A DNA stretch of 28,345 bases from JAQUCI01 sp964553255 (lineage in GTDB: Bacteria; Bacillota_I; Bacilli_A; Erysipelotrichales; Erysipelotrichaceae), in the NCBI GenBank assembly GCA_964553255.1, contig CAZKJS010000023.1, forward strand, positions 1-28,345. The letters are read 5' to 3'. Positions 8,189-15,724 of this stretch are shown here, piece by piece. Below the pieces are notes generated by a model. That model was not told the DNA's origin. It worked only from the letters and a program-made list of their open reading frames with translations, and did not search any database. The stretch's first letter is position 1; every line of letters starts with the position of its first letter. The position numbers and the translations under genes are program-made.

Positions 8189-8242
8189 ATGGTAAGTATT
8201 TTTATTGGAAGAGAAATGATACATGATGTCAATGTTAGCTAA
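8189..8242 (+). CDS. Putative 17-residue leader peptide ahead of the ABC exporters
   Basis: A short ORF, MVSIFIGREMIHDVNVS, starts at ATG 8189 with an AGGGGAA Shine-Dalgarno sequence (8177-8183) 5 nt upstream and stops at TAA 8240-8242. The stop codon is part of the left arm of the first hairpin of the leader (8240-8245), so a terminating or stalled ribosome would change its folding. The arrangement resembles BmrB ahead of bmrCD in Bacillus subtilis, where antibiotic-slowed translation of a leader peptide prevents termination. The sequence shows no known stalling motif, and a weak promoter-like pair (TTGAAG 8161-8166, TATTTA 8184-8189) could start transcription inside the ORF. Translation is therefore unproven. 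Confidence 0.45.
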   Translation: MVSIFIGREMIHDVNVS

Positions 8243-8379
8243 CCTTTTATTTTGTGAGGTTAATGATAAATAACTGTTGGCATGCATGATTGAAATCCTG
8301 ATCATAGGATTAGTTATCAGCCACCTAAGTTGAATCGTACTTATTGCGGCATATCATGATCAGGTAATCATGATTTTTT
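8240..8379 (+). promoter_or_regulatory. Structured attenuator leader of the ABC exporter operon (riboswitch-like or ribosome-sensing)
   Basis: A non-coding leader of about 140 nt contains several perfect helices. Hairpin 1 is TAACCT (8240-8245) with AGGTTA (8257-8262). Hairpin 2 is AATCCT (8294-8299) with AGGATT (8306-8311) and loop GATCAT; it stacks directly on ATAACT (8270-8275) with AGTTAT (8312-8317). TGGC (8278-8281) can pair with GCCA (8320-8323), either as a pseudoknot or within an alternative nested helix. CCTGATCAT (8297-8305), from hairpin 2, is exactly complementary to ATGATCAGG (8356-8364), which is the left arm and loop of the terminator. The two states are mutually exclusive, as expected for transcription attenuation. 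I do not recognise it as a known riboswitch class, and it has no T-box motif. Confidence 0.6.
8353..8379 (+). terminator. Intrinsic terminator in the ABC exporter leader
   Basis: ATCATGAT (8353-8360) pairs with ATCATGAT (8367-8374) around the loop CAGGTA, followed by T 8374-8379. It ends 18 nt before the exporter start codon with no gene between, so it acts as an attenuator of the downstream operon and may also end the upstream one. Confidence 0.75.
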
Positions 8380-8397
8380 ATTTTAAGGGAGAAGAAT

Positions 8398-10185
8398 ATG
8401 CAAAAATCAAAGCTCTTACATGAGCTGTTTAAAGGTTATCGTTTAATGCTTGTATCCATGATAATCGTTACTTTAGGTTATGTTGCTTTTAATCTGTTTA
8501 ATCCTTTGGTCTTTAGTTTTGTGATCGACCAAGTTATCAGTTTAAAACCAATTGATAATCCAATTATCGCAGATATCGTTGATAGTATTGGTGGAGTTGC
8601 TTATCTTCAAAACAATCTATGGATAGCCGCGCTTTTAATTATGTTTATCTTTGTTTTTATTGGAATTTTTATCTTTCTTAGAGGTAAGCTGAACGCGACT
8701 ATATCAGAAGGGGTTGTTGAACGCTTACGTAATTGGTTGTACTCACATTTAACCTTATTACCATATAGTTATCATGTTAACGCAAAGACTGGGGATCTAA
8801 TTCAAAGGTGTACAAGCGATGTTAACCAGTTACGTCGTATGTTAGGTGGACAACTATCGGAACTAGTTTATGCTTTAGGATCGGCTGTTATCGCGATTTT
8901 TATATTGTTTTCTATCTATCCTAAAATGGCATGGTTATCCATGATTAGTATGCCTTTGATCATGATCATGGCTTATGTGTTCTTTGGCAAGATTCAAGCC
9001 GTTTTTCAAAAATCAGATGAAGCCGAAGGTGCGATGTCGGAAACATTTCAAAATACCTTGACAGGGACAAGAGTGGTGAAGGCATTTAATCGCGAACGTT
9101 TTGAGTTAGAAAAATTTGAGAAGAAAAATCGCATATTTCATGACTATACTTTAAAAGTCATAAAGATATTGGGAGCATATTGGAGTCTATCCGATACAAT
9201 ATGTTTGTTACAGATTCTATTGATCGTCATTGTTGGTATCTTTGAAGCACGAAATGGCTATATAAGTATCGGTGATTTCTTCGTTTTTGTATCTTATGAA
9301 TCAATGATTTTATGGCCGATCAGAAATGTAGGTAGAGTATTATCTGACATGGGTAAAGTGAGTATTGCGCTTGATCGGATTCTTGAAATCTTAAATGAAC
9401 CAATGGAAGATATCGAAAATGGTATTACACCAGATATTGCTGGTAATATTAATTTTGATCATGTTACATTTCGATATGATGATGGCAAAGATGATGTTTT
9501 AAAAGATGTTAGCTTTTCGATCAAAGCTGGACAAACAGTTGCTATAATGGGACCAACGGGTAGTGGTAAGTCATCTTTAGTACATTTATTAACTCGTCTT
9601 TATGATTATCAAAATGGTTCGATTAAGATTGATGATCATGAACTCAAAGAAATTCAAAGACGTCATTTACGAAAACAAGTCGGCATTGTATTACAGGAGC
9701 CATTTCTGTTTTCAAGATCTATCTTTGATAATATTAAAATGGCGAATCCTGCAGCAAAAGCTGAAGAGATTCATCGTGCCGCAAAAATGGCTAGTGTACA
9801 TGAAGTAATTCGCGATTTTGATCAGGGTTATGATACGATGGTCGGTGAAAAAGGTGTAACTTTATCAGGCGGACAAAAACAACGTATTGCCATTGCGCGT
9901 ACGATAATCAATAATGTTCCAATCTTGATCTTTGATGATTCATTATCTGCTGTTGATACTGAGACTGATGCTTATATTAGAGAAGCAATTCATGAACTTA
10001 GTAAAGATGTAACAACAATCTTGATCACACATCGAGTTAGTAGTGTTCAAAATGCTGATATGATCATTGTTTTAGATGAGGGAAAGATTGTACAACAAGG
10101 AACCCATAATGAACTTCTTGCACAAGAAGGTCTATATAAACGAATTTATGAGATTCAAAGTCAGATTGTTAGGGAGGTAAAGTAA
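8398..10185 (+). CDS. ABC exporter half-transporter, subunit 1 (degenerate-site partner, BmrC/LmrC-like)
   Basis: This 595-residue half-transporter fuses a six-helix membrane domain (about residues 1-320) to an ATPase domain. The motifs are Walker A GPTGSGKSS (about 385-393), a canonical signature LSGGQKQR (489-496) and Walker B LIFDDSLSAVD, in which the catalytic Glu is replaced by Asp (D514); the H-loop is LITHR. The Asp in place of Glu marks it as the non-catalytic ATP-site subunit of a heterodimeric exporter, as in BmrC, LmrC and TM287. It overlaps the next gene by 1 nt (TAATG), so the two are translated together. A GGGAGAAG site precedes ATG 8398. It likely exports drugs, lipids or peptides. 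Expression appears to be controlled by the attenuator just upstream. Confidence 0.92.
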   Translation: MQKSKLLHELFKGYRLMLVSMIIVTLGYVAFNLFNPLVFSFVIDQVISLKPIDNPIIADIVDSIGGVAYLQNNLWIAALLIMFIFVFIGIFIFLRGKLNATISEGVVERLRNWLYSHLTLLPYSYHVNAKTGDLIQRCTSDVNQLRRMLGGQLSELVYALGSAVIAIFILFSIYPKMAWLSMISMPLIMIMAYVFFGKIQAVFQKSDEAEGAMSETFQNTLTGTRVVKAFNRERFELEKFEKKNRIFHDYTLKVIKILGAYWSLSDTICLLQILLIVIVGIFEARNGYISIGDFFVFVSYESMILWPIRNVGRVLSDMGKVSIALDRILEILNEPMEDIENGITPDIAGNINFDHVTFRYDDGKDDVLKDVSFSIKAGQTVAIMGPTGSGKSSLVHLLTRLYDYQNGSIKIDDHELKEIQRRHLRKQVGIVLQEPFLFSRSIFDNIKMANPAAKAEEIHRAAKMASVHEVIRDFDQGYDTMVGEKGVTLSGGQKQRIAIARTIINNVPILIFDDSLSAVDTETDAYIREAIHELSKDVTTILITHRVSSVQNADMIIVLDEGKIVQQGTHNELLAQEGLYKRIYEIQSQIVREVK

Positions 10186-12050
10186 TGAGTAATAATAACT
10201 TGCGTGAGGAAGAGGAGTTTAATACTGACTCCTTTGATATCACGTTGTGGCGAAAAATATTCAAACTTTTATGGAAACATAAAAAGCTTTTATATGGTTT
10301 GTTTGCGATCAATATCGCAGTAGCATTAGTTGATATCTTATTTCCTTATATGAATAAATATGCGATTGATCATTTCGTTGCTGGTGCGGGTCAAAATAAT
10401 CCTGTATTAACATTTGCACTTATATTCACAGGGTTTGTAATTATCCAGGGTATCAATATTTATGCATTTTTTCATATAGCTGGTAGTATTGAAATGGATT
10501 TCGCCTATGATATTCGGATGCGATTGATGAAGAAGTTACAGGAATTATCTTATTCTTATTATGATAAAACACCAAATGGCCGTATTATGGCTAGAATGAC
10601 AAGTGATGTCAATCATATAGCTGAAATAATGTCTTGGAGTCTAATGGATCTTTTCTGGGGTACTACCGTAATGCTTGGTGTTACGATAGTGATGCTGATT
10701 GTTAACTGGCGTTTGGCATTGATTGTTTTAGCAGTAGTTCCCGTATTAGCTTATATAAGTGCTTGGTTTCAAATTAGAATCTTAAAGAATTATCGGGAAG
10801 TAAGAAAGGTCAACTCATTAATAACGGGTAGTTTTAGTGAAGGTATTAGTGGTGCTAAAACGACCAAAACATTAGTATTGGAAAAAACTAATCAAGATGA
10901 TTTTGATCAATTGACTAATACGATGCGTAATCGATCTGTGAAAGCGGCATTATTGAACTCATTATTTATGCCAATCGTATTAGGGTTAGGAGCTTTAAGT
11001 TTAGCTGGTATCCTTTGGTATGGGGGTCATCAAGTGCTAATTAAAAGTATTGAGTTTGGTACCTTAATGTTATTTACGCAATATTCTTCGCAGTTTCTTG
11101 AACCTTTAAGACAAATAGCGCGTTTGATGGCAGAACTCCAACTTGCACAAGCAAGCGCTGAACGAGTTATATCTCTGTTGGATGAAGAACCAAAGATCGT
11201 TGATACAAAAGAAGTTATCGCGAAATACGGAACTATACTTGAACCAAAATATGAAGCATATGAACCAATAAATGGGGATATCGAGTTTAAAAATATTGAT
11301 TTTTACTACAATATCAAAGAACCAATCTTAAATAACTTTAATTTACATGTAAAAGCGGGACAGACAATTGCGATTGTTGGTGAAACAGGATCTGGTAAAA
11401 GCACGATCGTTAATTTACTTTGTCGCTTTTTTGAACCAATAAATGGTGAAGTATTGATTGACGGAGTTGATTATCGTAAACGTTCACTTGGGTGGTTACA
11501 TGAAAACTTAGGATATGTTTTACAATCACCACACTTGTTTGCAGGGACGATCAAAGATAATATTCGCTATGGTAAGATGGATGCCAGTGATGAAGAGATC
11601 ATTGCGGCAGCTAAATATGTAAACGCTCATAACTTCATCATGAAACTTGATCAAGGTTATGATAGTGATGTTGGTGAGGGTGGTGGAAAATTATCGACAG
11701 GCGAGAAGCAGTTGATATCATTTGCGCGTGCGGTTATAAGGCAGCCTGCCATATTTGTTTTGGATGAAGCTACTAGTAGTATCGATACTGAAACTGAGCA
11801 AGTCATTCAACATGCGGTTGAGACATTATTGAAGGGAAGAACTAGCTTTATCATTGCTCATCGATTATCAACCATTGTTGATGCTGATCGTATTTTGGTA
11901 ATCAAAAAGGGTAAGATAGTTGAAGATGGTGATCATCAAACACTTATCGCTCAAAAAGGTTATTATTATCGCTTATATACTAATCAGTTTAATGAAGAGC
12001 TGGAAAGTAAACTACTTAAACTGGGAAATAAACCATCTATAGAATTATAG
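10185..12050 (+). CDS. ABC exporter half-transporter, subunit 2 (catalytic-site partner, BmrD/LmrD-like)
   Basis: This 621-residue half-transporter starts with about 25 acidic cytoplasmic residues before the first helix, then has a six-helix domain and an ATPase domain. Walker A is GETGSGKST (399-407). The signature is degenerate, LSTGEKQ (503-509), instead of LSGGQ. Walker B is FVLDEATSSID with an intact catalytic Glu (E528), and the H-loop is IIAHR. Paired with subunit 1, this gives one complete site (this Walker A/B with the LSGGQ of subunit 1) and one degenerate site (Asp514 with LSTGE), the hallmark of asymmetric heterodimeric exporters. The ATPase domain is preceded by an inserted linker (around residues 345-375). 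The substrate is unknown; multidrug or lipid export is the family norm. Confidence 0.93.
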   Translation: MSNNNLREEEEFNTDSFDITLWRKIFKLLWKHKKLLYGLFAINIAVALVDILFPYMNKYAIDHFVAGAGQNNPVLTFALIFTGFVIIQGINIYAFFHIAGSIEMDFAYDIRMRLMKKLQELSYSYYDKTPNGRIMARMTSDVNHIAEIMSWSLMDLFWGTTVMLGVTIVMLIVNWRLALIVLAVVPVLAYISAWFQIRILKNYREVRKVNSLITGSFSEGISGAKTTKTLVLEKTNQDDFDQLTNTMRNRSVKAALLNSLFMPIVLGLGALSLAGILWYGGHQVLIKSIEFGTLMLFTQYSSQFLEPLRQIARLMAELQLAQASAERVISLLDEEPKIVDTKEVIAKYGTILEPKYEAYEPINGDIEFKNIDFYYNIKEPILNNFNLHVKAGQTIAIVGETGSGKSTIVNLLCRFFEPINGEVLIDGVDYRKRSLGWLHENLGYVLQSPHLFAGTIKDNIRYGKMDASDEEIIAAAKYVNAHNFIMKLDQGYDSDVGEGGGKLSTGEKQLISFARAVIRQPAIFVLDEATSSIDTETEQVIQHAVETLLKGRTSFIIAHRLSTIVDADRILVIKKGKIVEDGDHQTLIAQKGYYYRLYTNQFNEELESKLLKLGNKPSIEL

Positions 12051-12059
12051 GAGAACATT

Positions 12060-12812
12060 ATGTTTGAACATTTTTTTTCACACTACTCGATGTTACCAGA
12101 AAATCATGTTGGCTTTACCCTTTATGGTCGTTTACACTTAACTTGGTTAGTGGGGTTATTTGTGGCGGGAGTGTTGGTTGCACTTTATTATAAACAACTA
12201 CTTATAGAGCAAAGAAGAAGGTTTAGAAAAATAATGGCTGTTATCATGGTATCGCTTGAGGTGATCAAAGATTTGATCATTGCTTCAAGTGGCAATTTCA
12301 ATGCTAGCTATCTACCGTTTCATCTTTGTGGCATAAGTTTATTTGTAATACTTATCCACGCATTTAGTGAAAGTAAATTTTGGGCAGAAGCATCTTATGT
12401 GATATGTCTACCAGGGGCTTTGGCTGCTCTATTATTTGCGGATTGGACCGTATATCCTTTGATGAACTTTATGCATATGCATAGTTTCACTATTCATGCG
12501 ATGATCATTCTATACCCAGTTTTACTTTTGGTTGGACGTGAATATCAACCCAGTATTAGTTATTATCCTAAAGTCTTACTATTTGTTGTAAGCTTAGCGA
12601 TACCAATATTTATTTTTAATAAGTTATTTAATACTAATTTTTTCTTTATTAATTGGCCATCACCTGGTTCACCACTTGTTTTATTTGAACAGTGGTTAGG
12701 TAATCCTGGTTATCTTTTACCATTGACAGGATTACTATTAATTGTTATGGCTTTTATGTATCTACCATTTATTTTCAATAGAAAACAAAGAGTAACACTT
12801 TTTAGTCGATAA
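12060..12812 (+). CDS. YwaF-like integral membrane protein (TIGR02206 family)
   Basis: This 250-aa polytopic membrane protein has about six or seven helices and belongs to the TIGR02206/YwaF (TMEM164-like) family. Recognisable elements are the N-terminal HVGFTLYGRLHL before helix 1, the LPFHLCGISLF segment, and the following CLPGALAALLFADW and MHMHSFTIHAMIILYPVLL region with its paired histidines. Family members have no firmly established role in bacteria. A GGAGAA site lies upstream of ATG 12060, 9 nt after the ABC exporter gene, so it is probably the third gene of that attenuated operon. A partner role in the exporter's lipid- or drug-related function would be inference from position only. 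Confidence 0.83.
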   Translation: MFEHFFSHYSMLPENHVGFTLYGRLHLTWLVGLFVAGVLVALYYKQLLIEQRRRFRKIMAVIMVSLEVIKDLIIASSGNFNASYLPFHLCGISLFVILIHAFSESKFWAEASYVICLPGALAALLFADWTVYPLMNFMHMHSFTIHAMIILYPVLLLVGREYQPSISYYPKVLLFVVSLAIPIFIFNKLFNTNFFFINWPSPGSPLVLFEQWLGNPGYLLPLTGLLLIVMAFMYLPFIFNRKQRVTLFSR

Positions 12813-12822
12813 AGCATCTTTA

Positions 12823-12851
12823 TTGACTTTTAGTAGATTTGATATTATATT
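12823..12851 (+). promoter_or_regulatory. Promoter of the thrS T-box operon
   Basis: TTGACT (12823-12828) and TATATT (12846-12851) are separated by 17 nt, immediately after the YwaF-like gene. An alternative -10, TATTAT at 12843-12848, gives a spacing of only 14 nt. Transcription would start near 12858, at the 5' side of the T-box leader. Confidence 0.72.
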
Positions 12852-12857
12852 ATTGTC

Positions 12858-13058
12858 ATAACCTTGATTCAGGACACGATCAATACTTTCCCGATCAGCA
12901 AGAGAAGTGGATGATGAAAACTTCTTGAAGGAAATAATGATTACCGCCTGATAGGTGATTTCAGGAAATGGAAATCCGTTACTTGCGTTAAAAGTTAAAG
13001 AGCACTTATCAGTGAATTAAGGTGGTACCGCGTATAAACGTCCTTGTGGGACGTTTTT
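12858..13058 (+). promoter_or_regulatory. T-box leader (tRNA-Thr-sensing) of thrS
   Basis: The 3' part carries the T-box antiterminator sequence AGGTGGTACCGCG (13019-13032), a one-base variant of the consensus AGGGTGGNACCGCG. The UGGU stretch can pair with the ACCA end of an uncharged tRNA whose discriminator base is A. A stem I-like region with AAGAGAAG precedes a candidate specifier codon ACC (Thr) at 12943-12945. A competing terminator follows. Together with thrS directly downstream, this is a standard threonine T-box: uncharged tRNA-Thr stabilises the antiterminator and allows read-through. The exact stem borders were not folded. Confidence 0.9.
13036..13058 (+). terminator. T-box-controlled intrinsic terminator
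   Basis: AAACGTCC (13036-13043) pairs with GGACGTTT (13049-13056) around TTGTG, followed by T to 13058. It overlaps the downstream side of the T-box antiterminator region, as expected for the OFF state. Confidence 0.9.
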
Positions 13059-13073
13059 CTTTGCAAAGGAGCA

Positions 13074-14822
13074 ATGAAATCTATGATTAATATTAAGGAA
13101 AATGAAGCATTAAGTGTATTAAATCATTCATGTGCCCATTTGATGGCACAAGCAATCAAACATCTATATCCTCATGCGATGTTTTGGGTTGGGCCTGTTA
13201 TCACTGAGGGTTTTTACTATGATGTTGATCTAAATGATCTAGTTATTAGTGAAGAAGATCTTGGTAAGATCGAAAAAGAAATGAAAAAGATCAGTAAAGA
13301 TGGAAAAAGAATAACACGTCAAGAACTAAGTAAATCAGAAGCGTTAGAAATGTTTAAAGATGATCCATATAAGATTGATCTAATTAATAATATGAATGAA
13401 GATGATGTGGTCATATCAGCTTATCGCCAAGGTGATTTTATTGATCTTTGTCGTGGACCACATGTTGATACTGTAAAAGAACTGAAATATTTCAAGCTTT
13501 TAAAAGTATCAGGCGCTTATTTTAAAGGTGATTCCAGTAATAAGATGTTACAAAGAGTTTATGGGATCTGTTTTGAAAGTGAAGAAGCACTAAATGAACA
13601 TCTATATCTACTTGAAGAGGCTAAAAAGCGTGATCATAAGAAATTAGGTAGAGAACTTGGTATCTTCATGATGAATGAGTTTGGTCCAGGTTTTCCGTTT
13701 TTCTTGCCAAATGGTATGATCATCAAAAACGAACTTGAGAATTTCTGGTATGAAGAACACACCAAAGAAGGATACCAGTTTATTAAAACTCCGATAATGC
13801 TTAACCAACAACTTTGGGAAGTATCAGGTCATTGGCAAAATTATCGTGAAAATATGTATACTAGCGAAATTGATGATAATCAGTTTGCGATAAAACCAAT
13901 GAACTGTCCTGGAGCTCTGTTAGTTTATAAAAACAGTCTTCATTCTTATAAAGAATTACCACTAAGAGTAGGTGAATTAGGGATAGTGCACCGTCATGAA
14001 GCAAGTGGTGCATTAAATGGGCTTTTCAGAGTTAGAGCTTTTACTCAAGATGATGCTCATATCTTTATGCGTGAGGATCAAATTGAAAGTGAGATAATTA
14101 GATTAATCAGCTTTACTGATCGCATTTATAAGATATTTGATCTTACCTATACAATTGAATTATCAACTAGACCAGAGAAGAAATATATTGGTGATATCGC
14201 TGTTTGGAATAAAGCTGAGGCTATCTTAGAGAAAGCGTGTGAAAAAGCAGGTAAAGCGTGTAAGATTAATCCAGGTGATGGGGCATTCTATGGACCAAAA
14301 CTAGATTTTCATATTAAAGACTCACTTGGAAGAGTATGGCAATGCGGAACAATTCAACTAGATATGAATTTACCAGAACGTTTTGATCTTAATTATATTG
14401 AAAGTGACGGCAGTAAGAAAAGACCAATCATGTTACATCGAGTTATTTATGGTTCTGAAGAACGTTTTATAGGTATCTTGATAGAACATTATGGTGGTGC
14501 ATTTCCATTATGGTTAGCGCCAAGACAAATCGTTATCATACCTGTTAATCCTGAACTACATAGTGCATACGCTAATGAGGTTGCTGATGTGTTAAAGGCA
14601 CATAACTTAAGAGTAGAAGTTGATGATCGTAATGAAAAACTTGGCTATCGCATTAGAGAAGCACAGATTAATAAAATACCAGTGCAGTTAGTTATTGGTG
14701 ATGAAGAAGTTGCCAATCAAAGTGTCAATGTTCGTCGATATCAACAAAAAGAGCAAATCAATTGTAATATCTCTGACTTTGTGATAAATATAACAAAGGA
14801 AAGAGATGAAAAGACAAAATGA
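13074..14822 (+). CDS. thrS: Threonine--tRNA ligase, short form lacking the TGS domain
   Basis: This enzyme charges tRNA-Thr with threonine. The protein (about 582 aa from ATG 13074) begins almost directly at the editing domain, HSCAHLMAQA (HxxxH) with DLCRGPHVDT (C-x-x-x-H), so the zinc-like editing site is intact. It continues with the class II catalytic core, including MNCPGA (zinc-ligand Cys), HRHEASGAL, FTQDDAHIF and HRVIYGSEERF (zinc-ligand His), and ends with the anticodon-binding domain (IVIIPVN onward). The N-terminal ~60-residue TGS domain of the Bacillus enzyme (643 aa) is missing, as also reported for mycoplasma ThrRS. AAAGGAG lies 2 nt upstream of ATG 13074 and 11 nt upstream of ATG 13083, so either may be the start. 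The stop overlaps the next gene by 4 nt (ATGA). It is regulated by the T-box. Confidence 0.97.
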   Translation: MKSMINIKENEALSVLNHSCAHLMAQAIKHLYPHAMFWVGPVITEGFYYDVDLNDLVISEEDLGKIEKEMKKISKDGKRITRQELSKSEALEMFKDDPYKIDLINNMNEDDVVISAYRQGDFIDLCRGPHVDTVKELKYFKLLKVSGAYFKGDSSNKMLQRVYGICFESEEALNEHLYLLEEAKKRDHKKLGRELGIFMMNEFGPGFPFFLPNGMIIKNELENFWYEEHTKEGYQFIKTPIMLNQQLWEVSGHWQNYRENMYTSEIDDNQFAIKPMNCPGALLVYKNSLHSYKELPLRVGELGIVHRHEASGALNGLFRVRAFTQDDAHIFMREDQIESEIIRLISFTDRIYKIFDLTYTIELSTRPEKKYIGDIAVWNKAEAILEKACEKAGKACKINPGDGAFYGPKLDFHIKDSLGRVWQCGTIQLDMNLPERFDLNYIESDGSKKRPIMLHRVIYGSEERFIGILIEHYGGAFPLWLAPRQIVIIPVNPELHSAYANEVADVLKAHNLRVEVDDRNEKLGYRIREAQINKIPVQLVIGDEEVANQSVNVRRYQQKEQINCNISDFVINITKERDEKTK

Positions 14823-15715
14823 GAAAAATACTTTTATTGTTTATTTTAGTATTATTAGTAGGATGTGGTGTGAAAAAACCACTAGACGAGGCTGTTACAT
14901 TAAAAATCTTATCACCAAAAGGAGCGCCAAGTTTAGCTCTTGTTGGTTATATTGAAGACAATTCAATGGATAATATCACATTGGTGGATGGAACGGACGT
15001 GATATCGGCAGCTCTTTTAAACCCAAATCCTGAGTATGATGTAATCATCGCACCGATTAATCTTGGCGTTACGACAATTCAAAAGGGTAGTGATTATCAA
15101 TTGTTAGGTGTTATTACTTGGGGAAATCTTTACATTGTTGAAAATACCGATTTAAGTGGCACCGCTTTACCAATGGCTTTATTTGGTGAAGGGGCTGTAC
15201 CACAAAAGGTTGTTGATGCGACAATCGATCTTGCGGCTTATAGTGATGATGTTAGATACTATAACAGTGTAAGTGATGTACAGGTTGCTTTATTAAGTAA
15301 AGCCGCTGTGTATGGCCTATTGGCTGAGCCAGCACTGAGTACGACATTAATAAAGGCTAATGAGAACAACATCAATTTAAAGGTGGTCGTTGATGTACAA
15401 GCTGAGTATAATAATAAAAACGGTACATTCGGATATCCTCAAGCAGCGGTATTTGTAAGAAATTCGACTTACCAAGATATAAAATTGGCCGTTAATAAAC
15501 TAGTTGATCATTTTAATGATCTATCAGTTGATGAAGTTGTTGCATCAATAAGTGGTCACGAACAAGAGTATGGCGTAGCATCAAGTAATGTTGTTGCCTT
15601 AGCTTGGAATAATATGAATATTGAATACAAAGCAGCGATAGAAGTTAAAAATGAGATAATAGCTTTTCTAAAGTTGTTTAACATTAATGATATTACCAAT
15701 ATCATAGTAGACTAA
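14819..15715 (+). CDS. Lipoprotein, ABC importer substrate-binding protein (NMT1/SsuA/TauA-like)
   Basis: This is a 298-residue secreted protein. It has a classical lipoprotein signal: MRK, a hydrophobic stretch, and the lipobox LVGC with the acylated Cys at position 16. The mature part begins with a beta-strand and a SPKGAPSLAL segment, followed by a VISAALLNPNPEYDVIIAPINLG region. This pattern is typical of the NMT1/ThiY-like periplasmic-binding fold (type II) used for nitrate, sulfonates, taurine, pyrimidines and similar ligands. The ligand cannot be told. It overlaps thrS by 4 nt and is followed 9 nt later by a permease of the same transporter type, so all three genes are in the T-box operon. 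No ATPase gene is adjacent. Confidence 0.8.
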   Translation: MRKILLLFILVLLVGCGVKKPLDEAVTLKILSPKGAPSLALVGYIEDNSMDNITLVDGTDVISAALLNPNPEYDVIIAPINLGVTTIQKGSDYQLLGVITWGNLYIVENTDLSGTALPMALFGEGAVPQKVVDATIDLAAYSDDVRYYNSVSDVQVALLSKAAVYGLLAEPALSTTLIKANENNINLKVVVDVQAEYNNKNGTFGYPQAAVFVRNSTYQDIKLAVNKLVDHFNDLSVDEVVASISGHEQEYGVASSNVVALAWNNMNIEYKAAIEVKNEIIAFLKLFNINDITNIIVD

Positions 15716-15724
15716 GGAGTATTA

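Noticed and set aside
8161..8189. Promoter TTGAAG-17-TATTTA starting within the leader ORF
   Set aside because: Only 4/6 and 3/6 matches; kept as a rival explanation for the leader ORF, not listed as a feature.
8240..8352. Identity of the leader with a known riboswitch (M-box, yybP-ykoY, c-di-AMP, TPP or cobalamin)
   Set aside because: None of the conserved core sequences of those classes could be found; a database search was not possible.
8240..8397. A T-box ahead of the ABC exporters
   Set aside because: The conserved AGGGTGGNACCGCG antiterminator motif, present before thrS, is absent here.
9602..9808. Plus-strand frame inside the first ABC exporter, and another at 27049-27291 in rsgA
   Set aside because: Out-of-frame readings of conserved ATPase and GTPase domains with no independent signals.
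13044..13073. Start of thrS at TTG 13044
   Set aside because: Lies inside the T-box terminator; the ribosome binding site is downstream, at 13065-13071.
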